Assembly (NCBI RefSeq): GCF_002838835.1
Contig: NZ_NHPP01000021.1
Location: 1-64,000 of the forward strand
DNA: 64,000 nucleotides
Reading direction: 5' to 3'
Source of the DNA: Siphonobacter sp. SORGH_AS_0500
GTDB taxonomy: Bacteria; Bacteroidota; Bacteroidia; Cytophagales; Spirosomataceae
The translations under genes and the position numbers were made by a program. This document shows positions 37,825 to 48,385 of this stretch, piece by piece. Positions within the stretch are counted from its first letter, which is position 1; every line of letters begins with the position of its first letter. The notes below the pieces were generated by a model, which had not been told where the DNA came from, searched no databases, and worked only from the letters and a program-made list of their open reading frames with translations.

Positions 37825-39459
37825 TTACCAGGGTTTAGAGGTTCCTTTAATTAGCCAGCTTTTCGACCAGGCACTGTTCTTGCCATCCGCCTGAGAATAG
37901 GCGGATTCTTCCAGTTGTTCTATGGCCGAGGCCGCATTGGCCTGATTAATCCGTATTTCATCGGACATGTAATAAAAACGAATGGGAAGGACTCGCCGAT
38001 TGGCGGCAGGGCCAGGCGTTAATGCTGGTAAGCCGGTACGACGGAAGTCAAACCAGGATTCTGTGGCGGCAGTCCAGCTAGCAATCCACTTTTGTTGCAT
38101 GAGTTGCTCCAGCGTTCCCTTATATTTCACGCCTTCATTGGCGAGGTAAGTAGCAGCAAAAGAAGAAACGCCCCAGGTAGTCAATGAGGCTTTAATTGCT
38201 GATTCGTAATGCGTTTGAGCATTACCCGCCGCCCAGCCTTTTTGCGAAGCTTCAGCCAGAATAAAATGAACTTCAGCCGCCGATATCAAACGGGCTTTCA
38301 ATAAGCTTCCCTTGGCCGCTTTGTATATCTCGTTCAGGTACGAAACGTGTGGGTTATACGAAAGCTGACCCGGCGTAGGATTCAGGTTATAAGACGAAGG
38401 CAAAGAGGAAACGCTGGGAGGTAACCCTACATAATCCGCATTGGTATTGATCTGAGCAGTACCTACTTTGTCAGGAGACAGGTAACGCTTGCCATCTTTG
38501 ATTACGTCTGTTTTAGCGGGTAAGGTAGCGTCTACGACCAGCGGCACTTCTACTTTTTTGGCCCAGATTGCCAGACGAGGATCATTAATGGCCTGCATCG
38601 CATTCACCAGCGTTGCACACATTTTAATGCGACGGTAATTACTTCCACTCGCATCGTATACCGTATTTGAAGGCCATGAATCTCCATCGTTATTTCCTAC
38701 ATAAGCCAAAGTGGCATCATCGGTGGCTTCGGTAATGATGGGGTATTGCGTAGGATTGGCGACGATTTTTTCAATACCAGCCTTTGATTTCTCTGGCAAT
38801 TTCCCTGAAATACGAAGGTAATAGCGTAAGGCCAGAGAGTTGGCCAGTTTACGCCATTTGGCGGGGTTACCGCCGTAAATCACATCAGCACTGGCATCAA
38901 TTCCTTGGTATTCAGCCGATGACTTAGACAGTAGCGTATTGGCTTTCTCCAAATCAGCGAGTACGCCAGCATAAATGCTTTCCTGAGAATCGTATTTAGG
39001 CATGGTGTACTCGTTCCCACCCAAATCCCCTTTCAAGGCATTGGCGTATGGAGCATCGCCCCACAGGTCTGTGATCAGACCGAAAAGGAACGCCCGCATG
39101 GTGAGTGTAACTCCCTGATGAAACTCATACTTCAGGTCAACAGCCCGGTTATAGACCATCTGATTGTTCCGCAAAACGTCATAATAAGCCGTCCAGCTTT
39201 GGCTGCCCGACCAATCGTAGTCATTACGGGAACTAAACCAGGCATCACCCTGCGTGTGTTGCATGACCCCGGAAATATCCCCAAAGCCTAAATTCAAATA
39301 CAGCTTGGGGCCTTCGGTCAACACGGTTGATAAAACCAGGTTCGGATTAGCCACGTCCGCCTGAATTCCGTTCGGGTTAACGTTCAGTTCCGTTAAATCT
39401 TTGCAGGAGACCAATAAGCTGAAAACCAGCAGAAAGGAAAATTTATAGTACTTTTTCAT
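37825..39459 (-). CDS. SusD-like surface lipoprotein 1
   Basis: The 544-residue protein has a lipoprotein signal with lipobox LVSC, placing it on the outer membrane. It has a TPR-like alpha-helical fold and the C-terminal pattern MQQKWIASW...ESWFDFRRTGLP found in the SusD/RagB (SusD-like 2) family. It captures ligand for the SusC-like channel encoded 2 bases upstream. No glycoside hydrolase is in the locus; the enzyme next door is a GDPD. Confidence 0.9.
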   Translation of the reverse strand: MKKYYKFSFLLVFSLLVSCKDLTELNVNPNGIQADVANPNLVLSTVLTEGPKLYLNLGFGDISGVMQHTQGDAWFSSRNDYDWSGSQSWTAYYDVLRNNQMVYNRAVDLKYEFHQGVTLTMRAFLFGLITDLWGDAPYANALKGDLGGNEYTMPKYDSQESIYAGVLADLEKANTLLSKSSAEYQGIDASADVIYGGNPAKWRKLANSLALRYYLRISGKLPEKSKAGIEKIVANPTQYPIITEATDDATLAYVGNNDGDSWPSNTVYDASGSNYRRIKMCATLVNAMQAINDPRLAIWAKKVEVPLVVDATLPAKTDVIKDGKRYLSPDKVGTAQINTNADYVGLPPSVSSLPSSYNLNPTPGQLSYNPHVSYLNEIYKAAKGSLLKARLISAAEVHFILAEASQKGWAAGNAQTHYESAIKASLTTWGVSSFAATYLANEGVKYKGTLEQLMQQKWIASWTAATESWFDFRRTGLPALTPGPAANRRVLPIRFYYMSDEIRINQANAASAIEQLEESAYSQADGKNSAWSKSWLIKGTSKPW

Positions 39460-39461
39460 AC

Positions 39462-42400
39462 TTAGAAAGTTAGACCCAGTTTAAAGCCCACGGGGATTAC
39501 CCAGGGCGTAACATTATACCGTTCAATACCCTGCTTGAATTGGGTGCCTGCCTGCGACCCTGATTGAGGTTGGAATGCCGTTTCAGGATCGATACCGATT
39601 TTAGCAGCCGTCCACAGCATGATGTTTCGGCTATACACCGAGAAATTGGCGTTTTGTAAACCCAGCGAGCGAACGAAAGCAGAAGGCAGTTCGTAAGCCA
39701 GACTTACTTCTCGCAGTTTTAAGAACGAAGCATCGAACAGAGCTGCCCGGGCAAAACTCCAGGGATAGTTGTCGGAATAAGGAAGGTATTTTGTTCCACT
39801 GGAACCGAGGTTTTCGGTATAACCCGTGATGTTCCCTTTCGCATCGTACTGAGCAATCACACCGGGATTGAACACACCGCCGTAGGGATAAACTACGCCG
39901 CCTGATTCGAAAGGGAAACTTCCATCTGCCGCTGTTGGGCCCCCTACTACGTGGAAGTGATTTCCATTCACACGAATCATCTGATCGGCATTCGCTACCA
40001 GATAGTTACGAAGAGCATCCCCTGACAAACCATTGGGGTTGATGACGTTTTTCAGGAATCGGCTTGTTCTGAAATCAGATTCCATGTACCGATAGGTCTG
40101 TGAAATAAAATCTCCTCCCTGACGCCAGTCAAAACTCATGTTTAGGGTAAGACGCTTGTAAGAAAGAGAGGTCTGTAAGCCTAACATGAAATCAGCGTTG
40201 AAATTGCCAATTTTATTACGGGTCTTCGTAGCTGTCACCGACTGCCAGGAACCATCTTTATCAAGAATAGGATACCCGTAATAAGGTGAGTTAGGATCCG
40301 TAACCGTTACTAGCTCCGCATCATAAATGTCACCGATTTTCTCTCCTACGTAAGTCCAGGCACCGCCTTTGGCATCCGTCCAGAGGGTATAACTTTGAAG
40401 GCCGTCCGAAAGACGCTTGATGGTCGTTGTATTTCTGGTAAAATTGGCGGTAACATCCCAACGCCAGCCATTACGATCCACGGGTGTGCCTCCCAGCGAA
40501 AGCTCCACGCCACGGCTTTCCAGCAATCCGGCATTCACATTTTTTGAAGAATACCCTGAAGAAGAGGGCAGCGTAGTATTGATGATCTGATTTTTATTGG
40601 AAGAAACATAATACGTTCCGGCGAAGCGTAAGCGGTTATGCAACAATGCTAAATCCAGGCCACCCTCCGTTGAAGTAGCAATTTCAGGTTTCAGATTTGG
40701 AATTAGCAAAGTAGATGAAGTCCCCAGACGGGTGATGCCATTCCAGGCACCTACGTTAGCCAGCGTATTGTAAAGACTGTAAGGACTGGCATCTGTACCT
40801 ACCTGAGCAACCCCGCCCCGGAGCTTCACAAGATTGACCGCCTGCGGCAGGTTAATCATTTCATTGATCAGCACGCTCAGGGAAGCGGAAGGATAAAAAT
40901 ACGAGCGACTATCCGCAGGAAGTGTACTCGACCAATCATTACGTCCCGTCACATCCAGGTAAATCATGTCCTTGAAACCGAAGTTAGCCAGGGCATAAAG
41001 GCTGTTAATCCCCCGCTGAAATCGACTGTTGGAATAATTAACGTTCGCCACTGCAATGTTCTGAACGGTATACAGATTAGGTAAAATCAGACCTGCTTTG
41101 CTTTTAGAGGAGGTCATCTGATCCGTTCCGTTCTGGTAACGCACATTCCCTCCAGCAGATACCGACAAATGGAATTGATTGAAGTCTTTTTTATAGGTCG
41201 CTAAAAAGTCCGCATTGCGTTCGTAACGGGTCATGTTCACAATGCCGTACGCTCCTTTGGGTTCGTCTGTATAACTAAAGGGGATTTTCGTTTCCCGCTG
41301 TTCAGTATACGTATCCACGGCGTAACGAGCCATCAGACTGAATGACGGCGTGAGTTGCCAATCCAGTTTCAGATTACCGAACATCCGGTCACGAACGAAG
41401 CTATTTTTTACTTCATGGGCCAGGAAATAAGGGTTGTTGTATTCCCCTGGAGCCTGCGAAAGCTGTTCCAGTCCTTCTCTACCCGAAACCCAGTAATTTT
41501 TCAGGTCACGGATGTCGATGTGCGGCGAAACGGCGTAGGCCCATTGCATAGGGTTAGTACCCCGGTCTCCCGAAGGTCGGTTATTGGAATTACTACGGCT
41601 GATGTCAATCGTACTGCTCAACGTCAGATTCTTGTGCAGTCTGGCTGAGGAGTTTAAGCTGAGCGTATTTTTGAAGAGATCAGAACCCGGAATAATTCCG
41701 CGATTACTCATGTTTGAATACGACAGGCGGTAATTCATCAGATCGTTACTGTTTGCGATCGAGATACCATTGGTCGAAGTAATACCCGTTTGAAAGAAGT
41801 TACGGACGTTATTGGGGTGAGAAACCAACTCCAGCGGCACCAGATTACCATTGGCATCGCGTGGACTGTTCCATTGAATAGCCTTGTATCCTTTGTCTAA
41901 TTCCGGGCCATTCCCCCCCGATGAGCCTTCTTCAATTTCCAAAACTCCGCCGGGATGAGGGTTAAAATCAGGCGTGTACGGGAAGACGCCGGAAGCAAAA
42001 CGATTATTACGATCCAGAAAACGGAAAGGGCGATCCAGCACGGTATTCGTAGTCACCGAAATCGTCATTTTCTTGGATTTGCTGCCGTTTTTCGTTGTAA
42101 TCAGCACAACCCCGTTACCAGCCCGCGAGCCGTATAAAGCCGCTGCACTGGGCCCTTTCAATACCGATACGCTTTCAATATCTTCAGGATTCAAGTCTGA
42201 AATGGCATTCCCATAATCGACTTTATTATTCGAACCCATTTCGGTTATGTTGTTAAGCGTGTTTGCCAGCGGTACCCCATCCACTACGAATAAAGGCTGG
42301 TTATCATTGCTTAAGGATTTAGCTCCGCGAATCACCATGCTTACCGAAGAACCTGTTGGGCCTGTCTGGCTAATCTGTACCCCTGCCACTTTTCCCGCCA

Positions 42401-42863
42401 GTGAATTCAGAACATTCTCCTGAGCTACGCGGGTCATGTCTTTCCCTTGCACTTCGCCCACGGAATAACCCAGGGAGCGTTTGTCCCGCTGAATGCCCAG
42501 AGCCGTTACCACCACCTCCTGAAGAGAAGCGTCGCTTTCGACCAGGGCTACATCCATAACCGTTTTGTTTCCTACTGAAATTTCCTGAGACTGAAAACCA
42601 ATAAATGAAAACACAAGAACGGCCTGATCCGATGCAGTAGTGAGGGAATACTGCCCGGAATGATTCGTTGTCGTTCCGATGGAGGTCCCTTTCAGTAGTA
42701 CGTTTACTCCCGAGAGAGGAGACCCATCTTTTGCTGACGTTACCTTTCCAGTGATGGTCTGAAAAGGTTTGCTGGCCCAGGATTGAAAGCAGATCCAGGG
42801 AGCCATTAGTATAAATAATACCAATGACTTTTGAACAGAACTAATTTTTCTGATAAAAAGCAT
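39462..42863 (-). CDS. SusC/RagA-type TonB-linked outer-membrane protein 1
   Basis: The 1133-residue protein is complete. It has a signal peptide (to about residue 31), a CarboxypepD_reg-like domain (ITGKVTSAKDGSPLSGVNVLL), a plug domain containing the SusC signature VVTALGIQRDKRSLGYSV and SGAAALYGSRAGNGVVLITTK-type text, and a long beta-barrel. There is no N-terminal STN signalling domain. It pairs with the SusD-like gene 2 bases downstream. An ECF sigma gene lies upstream on the same strand without a FecR-type anti-sigma gene. The ligand is unknown. Confidence 0.92.
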   Translation of the reverse strand: MLFIRKISSVQKSLVLFILMAPWICFQSWASKPFQTITGKVTSAKDGSPLSGVNVLLKGTSIGTTTNHSGQYSLTTASDQAVLVFSFIGFQSQEISVGNKTVMDVALVESDASLQEVVVTALGIQRDKRSLGYSVGEVQGKDMTRVAQENVLNSLAGKVAGVQISQTGPTGSSVSMVIRGAKSLSNDNQPLFVVDGVPLANTLNNITEMGSNNKVDYGNAISDLNPEDIESVSVLKGPSAAALYGSRAGNGVVLITTKNGSKSKKMTISVTTNTVLDRPFRFLDRNNRFASGVFPYTPDFNPHPGGVLEIEEGSSGGNGPELDKGYKAIQWNSPRDANGNLVPLELVSHPNNVRNFFQTGITSTNGISIANSNDLMNYRLSYSNMSNRGIIPGSDLFKNTLSLNSSARLHKNLTLSSTIDISRSNSNNRPSGDRGTNPMQWAYAVSPHIDIRDLKNYWVSGREGLEQLSQAPGEYNNPYFLAHEVKNSFVRDRMFGNLKLDWQLTPSFSLMARYAVDTYTEQRETKIPFSYTDEPKGAYGIVNMTRYERNADFLATYKKDFNQFHLSVSAGGNVRYQNGTDQMTSSKSKAGLILPNLYTVQNIAVANVNYSNSRFQRGINSLYALANFGFKDMIYLDVTGRNDWSSTLPADSRSYFYPSASLSVLINEMINLPQAVNLVKLRGGVAQVGTDASPYSLYNTLANVGAWNGITRLGTSSTLLIPNLKPEIATSTEGGLDLALLHNRLRFAGTYYVSSNKNQIINTTLPSSSGYSSKNVNAGLLESRGVELSLGGTPVDRNGWRWDVTANFTRNTTTIKRLSDGLQSYTLWTDAKGGAWTYVGEKIGDIYDAELVTVTDPNSPYYGYPILDKDGSWQSVTATKTRNKIGNFNADFMLGLQTSLSYKRLTLNMSFDWRQGGDFISQTYRYMESDFRTSRFLKNVINPNGLSGDALRNYLVANADQMIRVNGNHFHVVGGPTAADGSFPFESGGVVYPYGGVFNPGVIAQYDAKGNITGYTENLGSSGTKYLPYSDNYPWSFARAALFDASFLKLREVSLAYELPSAFVRSLGLQNANFSVYSRNIMLWTAAKIGIDPETAFQPQSGSQAGTQFKQGIERYNVTPWVIPVGFKLGLTF

Positions 42864-43044
42864 GATTTTAACGGTAATTTTAAATCATTTAAGCAATGGG
42901 GAAAATGTAAATACTATTAAAAATAAAGACTTTAATTCTCCTCTTGAAACCAGCAAATTCCTACTCTAGGATAAATACTTGGTTAATAGAGAGAACAGGT
43001 GTATCATCAGCTATTAAATAAATAATTAACGTACGAATTAGTGA

Positions 43045-43574
43045 CTACTTAGGCCATACCATTCGATCTCGGATGATTTTTTTACTAACAATGAGGTGGT
43101 TTTTACCGTATTTTTTGAAATACCCAGATCATTAGCAATTTCCTGATATGACTTTTTCTCCTGGATATTCAGAAAAAGAATTTGCTTTCTCTTCTCGGAA
43201 AGCGTATCCAAAGCCTCCCTCAATCCTTGTATGGAGCCATCTTCTTCCTCCTCCGGCATTTCAATGGCCTCCACTAAAAGAAATTGTTTTTGCAATAAAT
43301 CCGACTTCTGAATTTCTTTTAAGCGATCCAGCGTGAGGTTTTTTACACTGGTAAATAGGTAAGACTTTAAATTTAACTCAGCTTTGAGTGATGCTCTTTT
43401 GATCCACATCTTCATGAAAACATCGTGAATGATATTCTCAGCTTCCGCCCGATCTTTAATCAGATCCAAACAGAATTTCAAAGCGGAGTGGTAATAATGT
43501 TGATACAGGCTGGAAAAGACAAAGGCTTCCCCGGATGCCGCCCGTAGGGACGTATCTTCTGTATGGAAACGCAT
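43045..43574 (-). CDS. ECF sigma factor 1, frameshifted near the C terminus
   Basis: The sigma-70 family regulator has region 2 (YHSALKFCLDLIKDRAEAEN) and region 4 (LDTLSEKRKQILFLNIQEKKSYQEIANDLGISKNTVK). The uncorrected frame ends in an unusual tail after NTVK. Adding one A to the A5 run at 43100-43104 gives NTVKNHLIVSKKIIRDRM, the normal last helix, and ends at 43045. It precedes susC 1 on the same strand and presumably drives the susC-susD-GDPD genes. No FecR gene is adjacent, so the control input is not obvious. Confidence 0.82.
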
Positions 43575-43737
43575 AAAAATGTTAGGTTAATACAATGAGT
43601 TATTAACTTAAGTAAATAACTATTTCAATGAGTAATTGTGGGAGGAAATGGTTACCTTAAATTAAGGTTAATTATTAAAAAAGTGCCCTTATTTTGTTTA
43701 ATATGCCGCAAAAGTAGAAGACCTTTTGCAATCATTC

Positions 43738-43775
43738 TTACGCAATTTGCGTAAAGTTGACCTCATTTTGCGTAA
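43738..43775. promoter_or_regulatory. candidate operator in the divergent promoter region
   Basis: The 326-base gap between the ECF sigma gene (minus) and the exported protein at 43901 (plus) holds a palindrome. TTACGCAATTTGCGTAA (43738-43754) has two 7-bp half-sites with a 3-bp spacer. A third half-site TGCGTAA lies at 43769-43775, 21 bp (two helical turns) from the second. Binding by the XylR-like regulator at 49252-50408 is a hypothesis. Confidence 0.5.
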
Positions 43776-43900
43776 GCCCAAAAAACTTCATATTGTGGTA
43801 ATATTACTTGCGATTAAGCTTCATATTAACTCTATTTTTCAAGTAAATACTAGTCCTTTTTGGGGGTTCAGGCGTATTAGTGCTAAAAGAAAGGAATGAT

Positions 43901-46096
43901 ATGACTATCTGTAGATTGGCCTTTTTACTTATTCTCGGGTCTGGAATCGGCTTTTCGCAAGTCCCTGACCAACCCTTTGAGCAATGGTACTCCATCCGCT
44001 ATTACGGAGCCGTCCGTAAGGATGGTAAGGTTTTCAAAGATCGCAACAATCTTATTCAGGGCATTTCTGGAGGTCAGCTCTTTCTCCCGGCTCACGGGCG
44101 TTTTCTGCATCCGGGTGCGTTAGTACCAGATACACGGTATCGCTCCATGAAATCCCGTACGCTTCGGGACATGGGGGTTTACCAACATCAGTTCTGGTAT
44201 CTTGATGAGAAAAGCCTCTGGAGTCATGCCTGGGCGGGACGAATGGAGTTACTGCACCATATGCCTCAAGCAAAAATGTTTGCCGGTGGCCCCGATTTTA
44301 GCTTCCTGATTTCAGATGGTACTTCGCTGGAATACTTAAAAGATTCGCTGGTGCTCTGGCACACTACACTGACCGGAGAACAGGTAAAAGCCATTAGCTA
44401 CGCAAGGCAAAAATTCTGGGTTCTGACTTCCACTCATCTTTATACGCTCCAGAATAAGAAATTACAGACGTTTTACTCGGGGGAAGGGTTCACCAGTCTA
44501 GCCGTTAACGATACCAGTATATATCTAGGGTACGAGAAAGGCTATTATCACTGGAAGAAAGAGAATCATTTACCCCTTAAGCACACCCAGCTTCCCAGCG
44601 TACCCGTCAACACGGTTACCCTCATCAACGGGCATCCGTGGATGGGTACGAATAAGGGTGTTTTCACGCCCAAGCCCGATGGAACGTATGCCTACTTTCA
44701 GGGTGAACGTTGGTTACCGGGCGATGAGGTCATTTCCATTACTGCGGGGCCAACGAACAGTGTGCTGGTTTTAACTACCCAAGGATTATCTCAGTTCAGC
44801 AAACGGATGATTACCCTTCAGGAGAAAGCGTATTTCTTCGAAAATCAGGTCCGAACCCGACACATTCGTAATGGTTTCAATGCTTCCCTGGAAGGTATGG
44901 AAAAAGGAAATCTAGGTACGGGTTATCTCTCCGATGCCGATAATGACGGTCTTTGGACTTCGATGTATCTGGGGAGTCAGGCTTTTCGCTATGCGGCAAC
45001 CAAAGAAAAACAGGCTCTGGAAAATTGTCGGGAATCACTCGAGGCAATGGAGCGGCTTTACGCGGTTACGTCCATTCCCGGCTTCCCCGCCCGCTCCTTC
45101 GAACGAAAAAGTATTAAGTCTCAGTTATCGGATACTAACGTTTGGCAACCTTCTCACCAACCGGGCTGGGTCTGGAAAGCTACCACCAGTAGCGACGAAG
45201 CCATTGGGCACGTTTTCGCCTTTGCCACCGTAGCCGAATTGGTGAATGAACCCAGCTTGCAAAAGAAAGCCATTCGCTTGTTGGATACGCTGATGAATCA
45301 CATCGTAAGTAATGATTTATACCTGATGGATTACGATGGGAAGCCCACCAAATGGGGCCGATGGAATCCCGCCTATGTGAATTCATTTCCGGTGAACGTG
45401 GGCGACCGGAAGCTGAACTCTTCAAATATCATCGGTATGCTGCAAACGGCTTATCATTTCACGAAAAAGGAAAAATACCGAAAAAAAGCGTTTGAATTAA
45501 TGACGAAACACGGGTATCTGGCTAACCTGACTCGCCCCATGAGCGAAATCGGTAAAGCTCCCGATAACGCCGATGAGCACAGTAAATTACTTTCAGAAGG
45601 CTGGAATCACTCAGACGACGAAATGTATTTTCTGGGTTATTGGGGACTTTACCGTTATGCTTTCAACGATACGCTGCGAGCTCAATACCGGCAGGCGATC
45701 ATTGATCATTGGCAGGTGGAACGTCCTGAGAAAGATGCGACCTGGAATTTCTTTACGGCCTTAACAGGTACTAAATCCTTCGATCTGGCTGAATCCATCT
45801 GGTATTTACAACAATATCCACTGGATCTGATCGACTGGCGTATTCAAAATAGCCATCGGCAGGACTTACATTTCCTACCCGACAATTTTCGTAAACAAAC
45901 GATTTCACAGGTCTTATCTCCCGCCGAGCGACCCATGCAGCGGCATAATCGCAACACCTTTATTCTGGATGAAAACGGCAACGGACAAAGCGAATTCAGT
46001 GCGGGAGATACCTGGTTATTGCCTTATTGGCTGGGACGATACCTCGGGATTATCAAGGCTTCTCCGTCGGATCATTCCCTATTATTTTCAAATTAA
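43901..46096 (+). CDS. exported two-domain protein, propeller-like N-terminus and helical-toroid-like C-terminus
   Basis: The start is set at the methionine at 43901, which opens a signal peptide ending at GIGFSQ, giving 731 residues. Residues about 20-320 show short repeated beta-type blocks with WMGTNKGVF and LVLTTQGLSQF, as in regulator-type beta-propellers. Residues about 330-720 are helical with repeated Trp/Tyr-rich stretches (DADNDGLWTSMYLGSQAFRY, DDEMYFLGYWGLYRYAF), which suggests an alpha/alpha-toroid like those of many polysaccharide-active enzymes. No catalytic family was recognised. It opens a five-gene plus-strand operon with GDPD 2, the metallophosphatase, ROK and the XylR-like regulator, so a role in degrading an extracellular polymer is plausible. 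Confidence 0.7.
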   Translation: MTICRLAFLLILGSGIGFSQVPDQPFEQWYSIRYYGAVRKDGKVFKDRNNLIQGISGGQLFLPAHGRFLHPGALVPDTRYRSMKSRTLRDMGVYQHQFWYLDEKSLWSHAWAGRMELLHHMPQAKMFAGGPDFSFLISDGTSLEYLKDSLVLWHTTLTGEQVKAISYARQKFWVLTSTHLYTLQNKKLQTFYSGEGFTSLAVNDTSIYLGYEKGYYHWKKENHLPLKHTQLPSVPVNTVTLINGHPWMGTNKGVFTPKPDGTYAYFQGERWLPGDEVISITAGPTNSVLVLTTQGLSQFSKRMITLQEKAYFFENQVRTRHIRNGFNASLEGMEKGNLGTGYLSDADNDGLWTSMYLGSQAFRYAATKEKQALENCRESLEAMERLYAVTSIPGFPARSFERKSIKSQLSDTNVWQPSHQPGWVWKATTSSDEAIGHVFAFATVAELVNEPSLQKKAIRLLDTLMNHIVSNDLYLMDYDGKPTKWGRWNPAYVNSFPVNVGDRKLNSSNIIGMLQTAYHFTKKEKYRKKAFELMTKHGYLANLTRPMSEIGKAPDNADEHSKLLSEGWNHSDDEMYFLGYWGLYRYAFNDTLRAQYRQAIIDHWQVERPEKDATWNFFTALTGTKSFDLAESIWYLQQYPLDLIDWRIQNSHRQDLHFLPDNFRKQTISQVLSPAERPMQRHNRNTFILDENGNGQSEFSAGDTWLLPYWLGRYLGIIKASPSDHSLLFSN

Positions 46097-46161
46097 TAGC
46101 CCCACCCCTAGTCCTTTTCGCAGCCTTTGCCGTATTACTTCCAGCGTTCACTTTTATTCTC

Positions 46162-46968
46162 ATGCAAAAGCAATTACGGGCGGCCGTATTTTTAAGTATA
46201 GTCTTAGGATTGTGGGGAGGACTTGCCATGGATCAGGGTCCAATCTTACTTATTTCTGCTCATCGCGGAGCTTCCGGCCTGGCTCCCGAAAATACGCTGG
46301 CCACCTTTCAGGAAGCATTACAGCAGGGGGCTGATTATCTGGAAATTGACGTTCGAACGACCCGCGATTCCCAACTGGTAATTCTGCACGATGGTACGCT
46401 GGACCGGACTACCATGGCTACCGGGAAAGTCTCCGACCGTACCTGGGAGGAAATAAAATCCGTTTCGGCGGGGAAAGGCTGGAATCATTTCACCCAACCC
46501 ATTCCCAGGCTTGAAGAGGTCTGTCAACTCGTGGCTCACTGCAACACCGCCCATCGTTCCAAAGCGAAATTATACGTGGATTGTAAGGCCGTAGAGCCTC
46601 GGGCTTTGGTAACTATTTTAAGCAAATACCACCTGCAAAAAGACGCTGTGTATTACGGCAGCGATGCTTTTCTTAGTCGGTTGAAACAGGAGGATTCCGC
46701 TCTTCAGGTCATGCCAGGATTTCCTACAAACGGCAACTGGCAGGAAAAAGCCGAGCGTCTGCAACCTTACGCTTTTGACATACCTGCAGAGGTAATCACT
46801 CCTGAGTTAATCGCTACCCTTCACCAGCATCATATCCGAACATTTGTTGATTTACTGGACCAGAAAGATACCATTGCCTGGTATCGCAAGGCCGTAGCCT
46901 GCGGTGTGGATTGCATCCAGACCGATCACGTCACTGAACTTCGGCAAGCTCTCACGCAGATGCCTTAA
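46162..46968 (+). CDS. glycerophosphodiester phosphodiesterase (GDPD 2)
   Basis: The start is placed at 46162, where a hydrophobic signal-like segment begins (MQKQLRAAVFLSIVLGLWGG), giving about 268 residues. The codons before it overlap the upstream gene. The GDPD signature is complete: SAHRGASGLAPENT, EIDVRTTRDSQLVILHD and GVDCIQTDHV near the end. It differs clearly from GDPD 1 and 3 and looks like a separate subfamily. It lies 65 bases after the exported protein gene and 11 bases before the metallophosphatase, so its product may be dephosphorylated by the neighbour. Confidence 0.88.
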   Translation: MQKQLRAAVFLSIVLGLWGGLAMDQGPILLISAHRGASGLAPENTLATFQEALQQGADYLEIDVRTTRDSQLVILHDGTLDRTTMATGKVSDRTWEEIKSVSAGKGWNHFTQPIPRLEEVCQLVAHCNTAHRSKAKLYVDCKAVEPRALVTILSKYHLQKDAVYYGSDAFLSRLKQEDSALQVMPGFPTNGNWQEKAERLQPYAFDIPAEVITPELIATLHQHHIRTFVDLLDQKDTIAWYRKAVACGVDCIQTDHVTELRQALTQMP

Positions 46969-46979
46969 AATGAATCATT

Positions 46980-48373
46980 ATGTTTAAAAAAACAGGTCTG
47001 CTTACCCTTTTGGCCGGGACCCTCTCACTGGCTCAGGCACAGGAACATAAACCCTATACCCCTACTGCCTTCCCCGACCGACTCATTATGGGTTATCAGG
47101 GAGCCGTCGCCACTTCTCAATCGGTAAACTGGCGGACGGATTCTACCGTAACCAAATCAATAGGGGCCATCGTCGAAGCAGATGCTTCACCGGATATGGT
47201 TGCCAAAGCCCAGATGGTTGAGGCTCAAACCGAGCGGGTGGTTTTGGATGGAAAAACCGTGCATTACCATTCGGTTCACTTCAAAAATCTCAAACCTGCC
47301 ACGCAATATGCTTACCGGGTTGGCGATGGTACGCACTGGAGCGAATGGTTTCACTTTACCACAGCTCAGGACAAGCCTGCACCGTTTTCATTTCTGTATT
47401 TTGGTGATGCTCAGAATGACATCCGTTCGCTCTGGTCGCGGGCCATTCGGGGGGCTTATGCCAAATTACCGAATGTCCAGCTCCTCTTACACGCCGGGGA
47501 TTTGATTAACTCATCCAACAGCGACTGGCAATGGGGGGAATGGTTTGAAGCAGGTGGCTGGATTAATGGGATGATTCCTACGCTGCGGTGCCGGGTAATC
47601 ATGAATATTTCAAAATGGAGAATGGGAACCGTCGGGTATCGTACCACTGGCGGCCCTCTTTTGTGTTACCCGAGAACGGTCCCCAGGGATTAACCGAAAC
47701 GGCTTATTACCTGGATTACCAGGGAACCCGATTGATCTCGCTGGATTCTCAGGGAGCTTTACTGGATTCGCTGGTGCTGGAAAAACAGGCCAACTGGTTG
47801 CTGGACGTTCTCAAAAACAACCCCAACCGCTGGACGATTGTCATGCATCACCATCCCGTGTTTTCCACTTCTAAAGGTCGGGATAACGATGAATGGAGAG
47901 ATCGCATGGAACCCATGTATCGAAAATATGGTGTAGACCTGGTTTTACAGGGGCACGATCACACTTACGGACGGGGATTAAATATGCCACTTGGCAAAAG
48001 CCGTAAACAACCCGATGGCCCTATTTATGTGGTTTCGGTGAGCGGTCCTAAAATGTACGAAATTGGCTTGCAAAACTGGATGGACCGGGCGGCTTCGAAT
48101 ATTCAGCTTTTTCAGACTATTCAGGTGAGCCAGGATACATTGAAGTACCAGTCTTATGCCGTAACGGGTGAGAAATACGATGCTTTCGAATTGATCAAAA
48201 ATGCCAAAGGAAAAAACAGGCTGGTAGATCACGATCCTGAATTACCCGCTGAGCGACTGGAACTTCCGGCGGAGTATCAGAAACGAAATACACCTCAGCA
48301 AAAAGAAGCGTATCGCAATCGTTTTCAGGAATATAAAGCCCGTAAAGAGGCCGAGCTTAAAAAGAACAAGTAA
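46980..48373 (+). CDS. purple-acid-phosphatase-like metallophosphoesterase, frameshifted
   Basis: Joined, the protein is about 464 residues with a signal peptide ending SLAQAQ. An N-terminal fibronectin-like domain (about 30-130) is followed by the metal-binding motifs FGDAQND, HAGDLIN, GNHEYF, MHHHPVF and QGHDHTYGRG, as in purple acid phosphatases. The break is at about 47584. One missing C restores IPTLPVPGNHEYF across the junction. The enzyme releases phosphate from phosphomonoesters in this family, which would suit the products of the GDPD enzymes of the locus. Gaps to its neighbours are 11 and 12 bases. Confidence 0.85.
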
Positions 48374-48385
48374 TCGCTGGTATGC

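Noticed and set aside
36211..42863. Polysaccharide utilisation locus for a plain glycan
   Set aside because: No glycoside hydrolase or polysaccharide lyase family was recognised; the enzymes next to susCD are phosphodiesterases.
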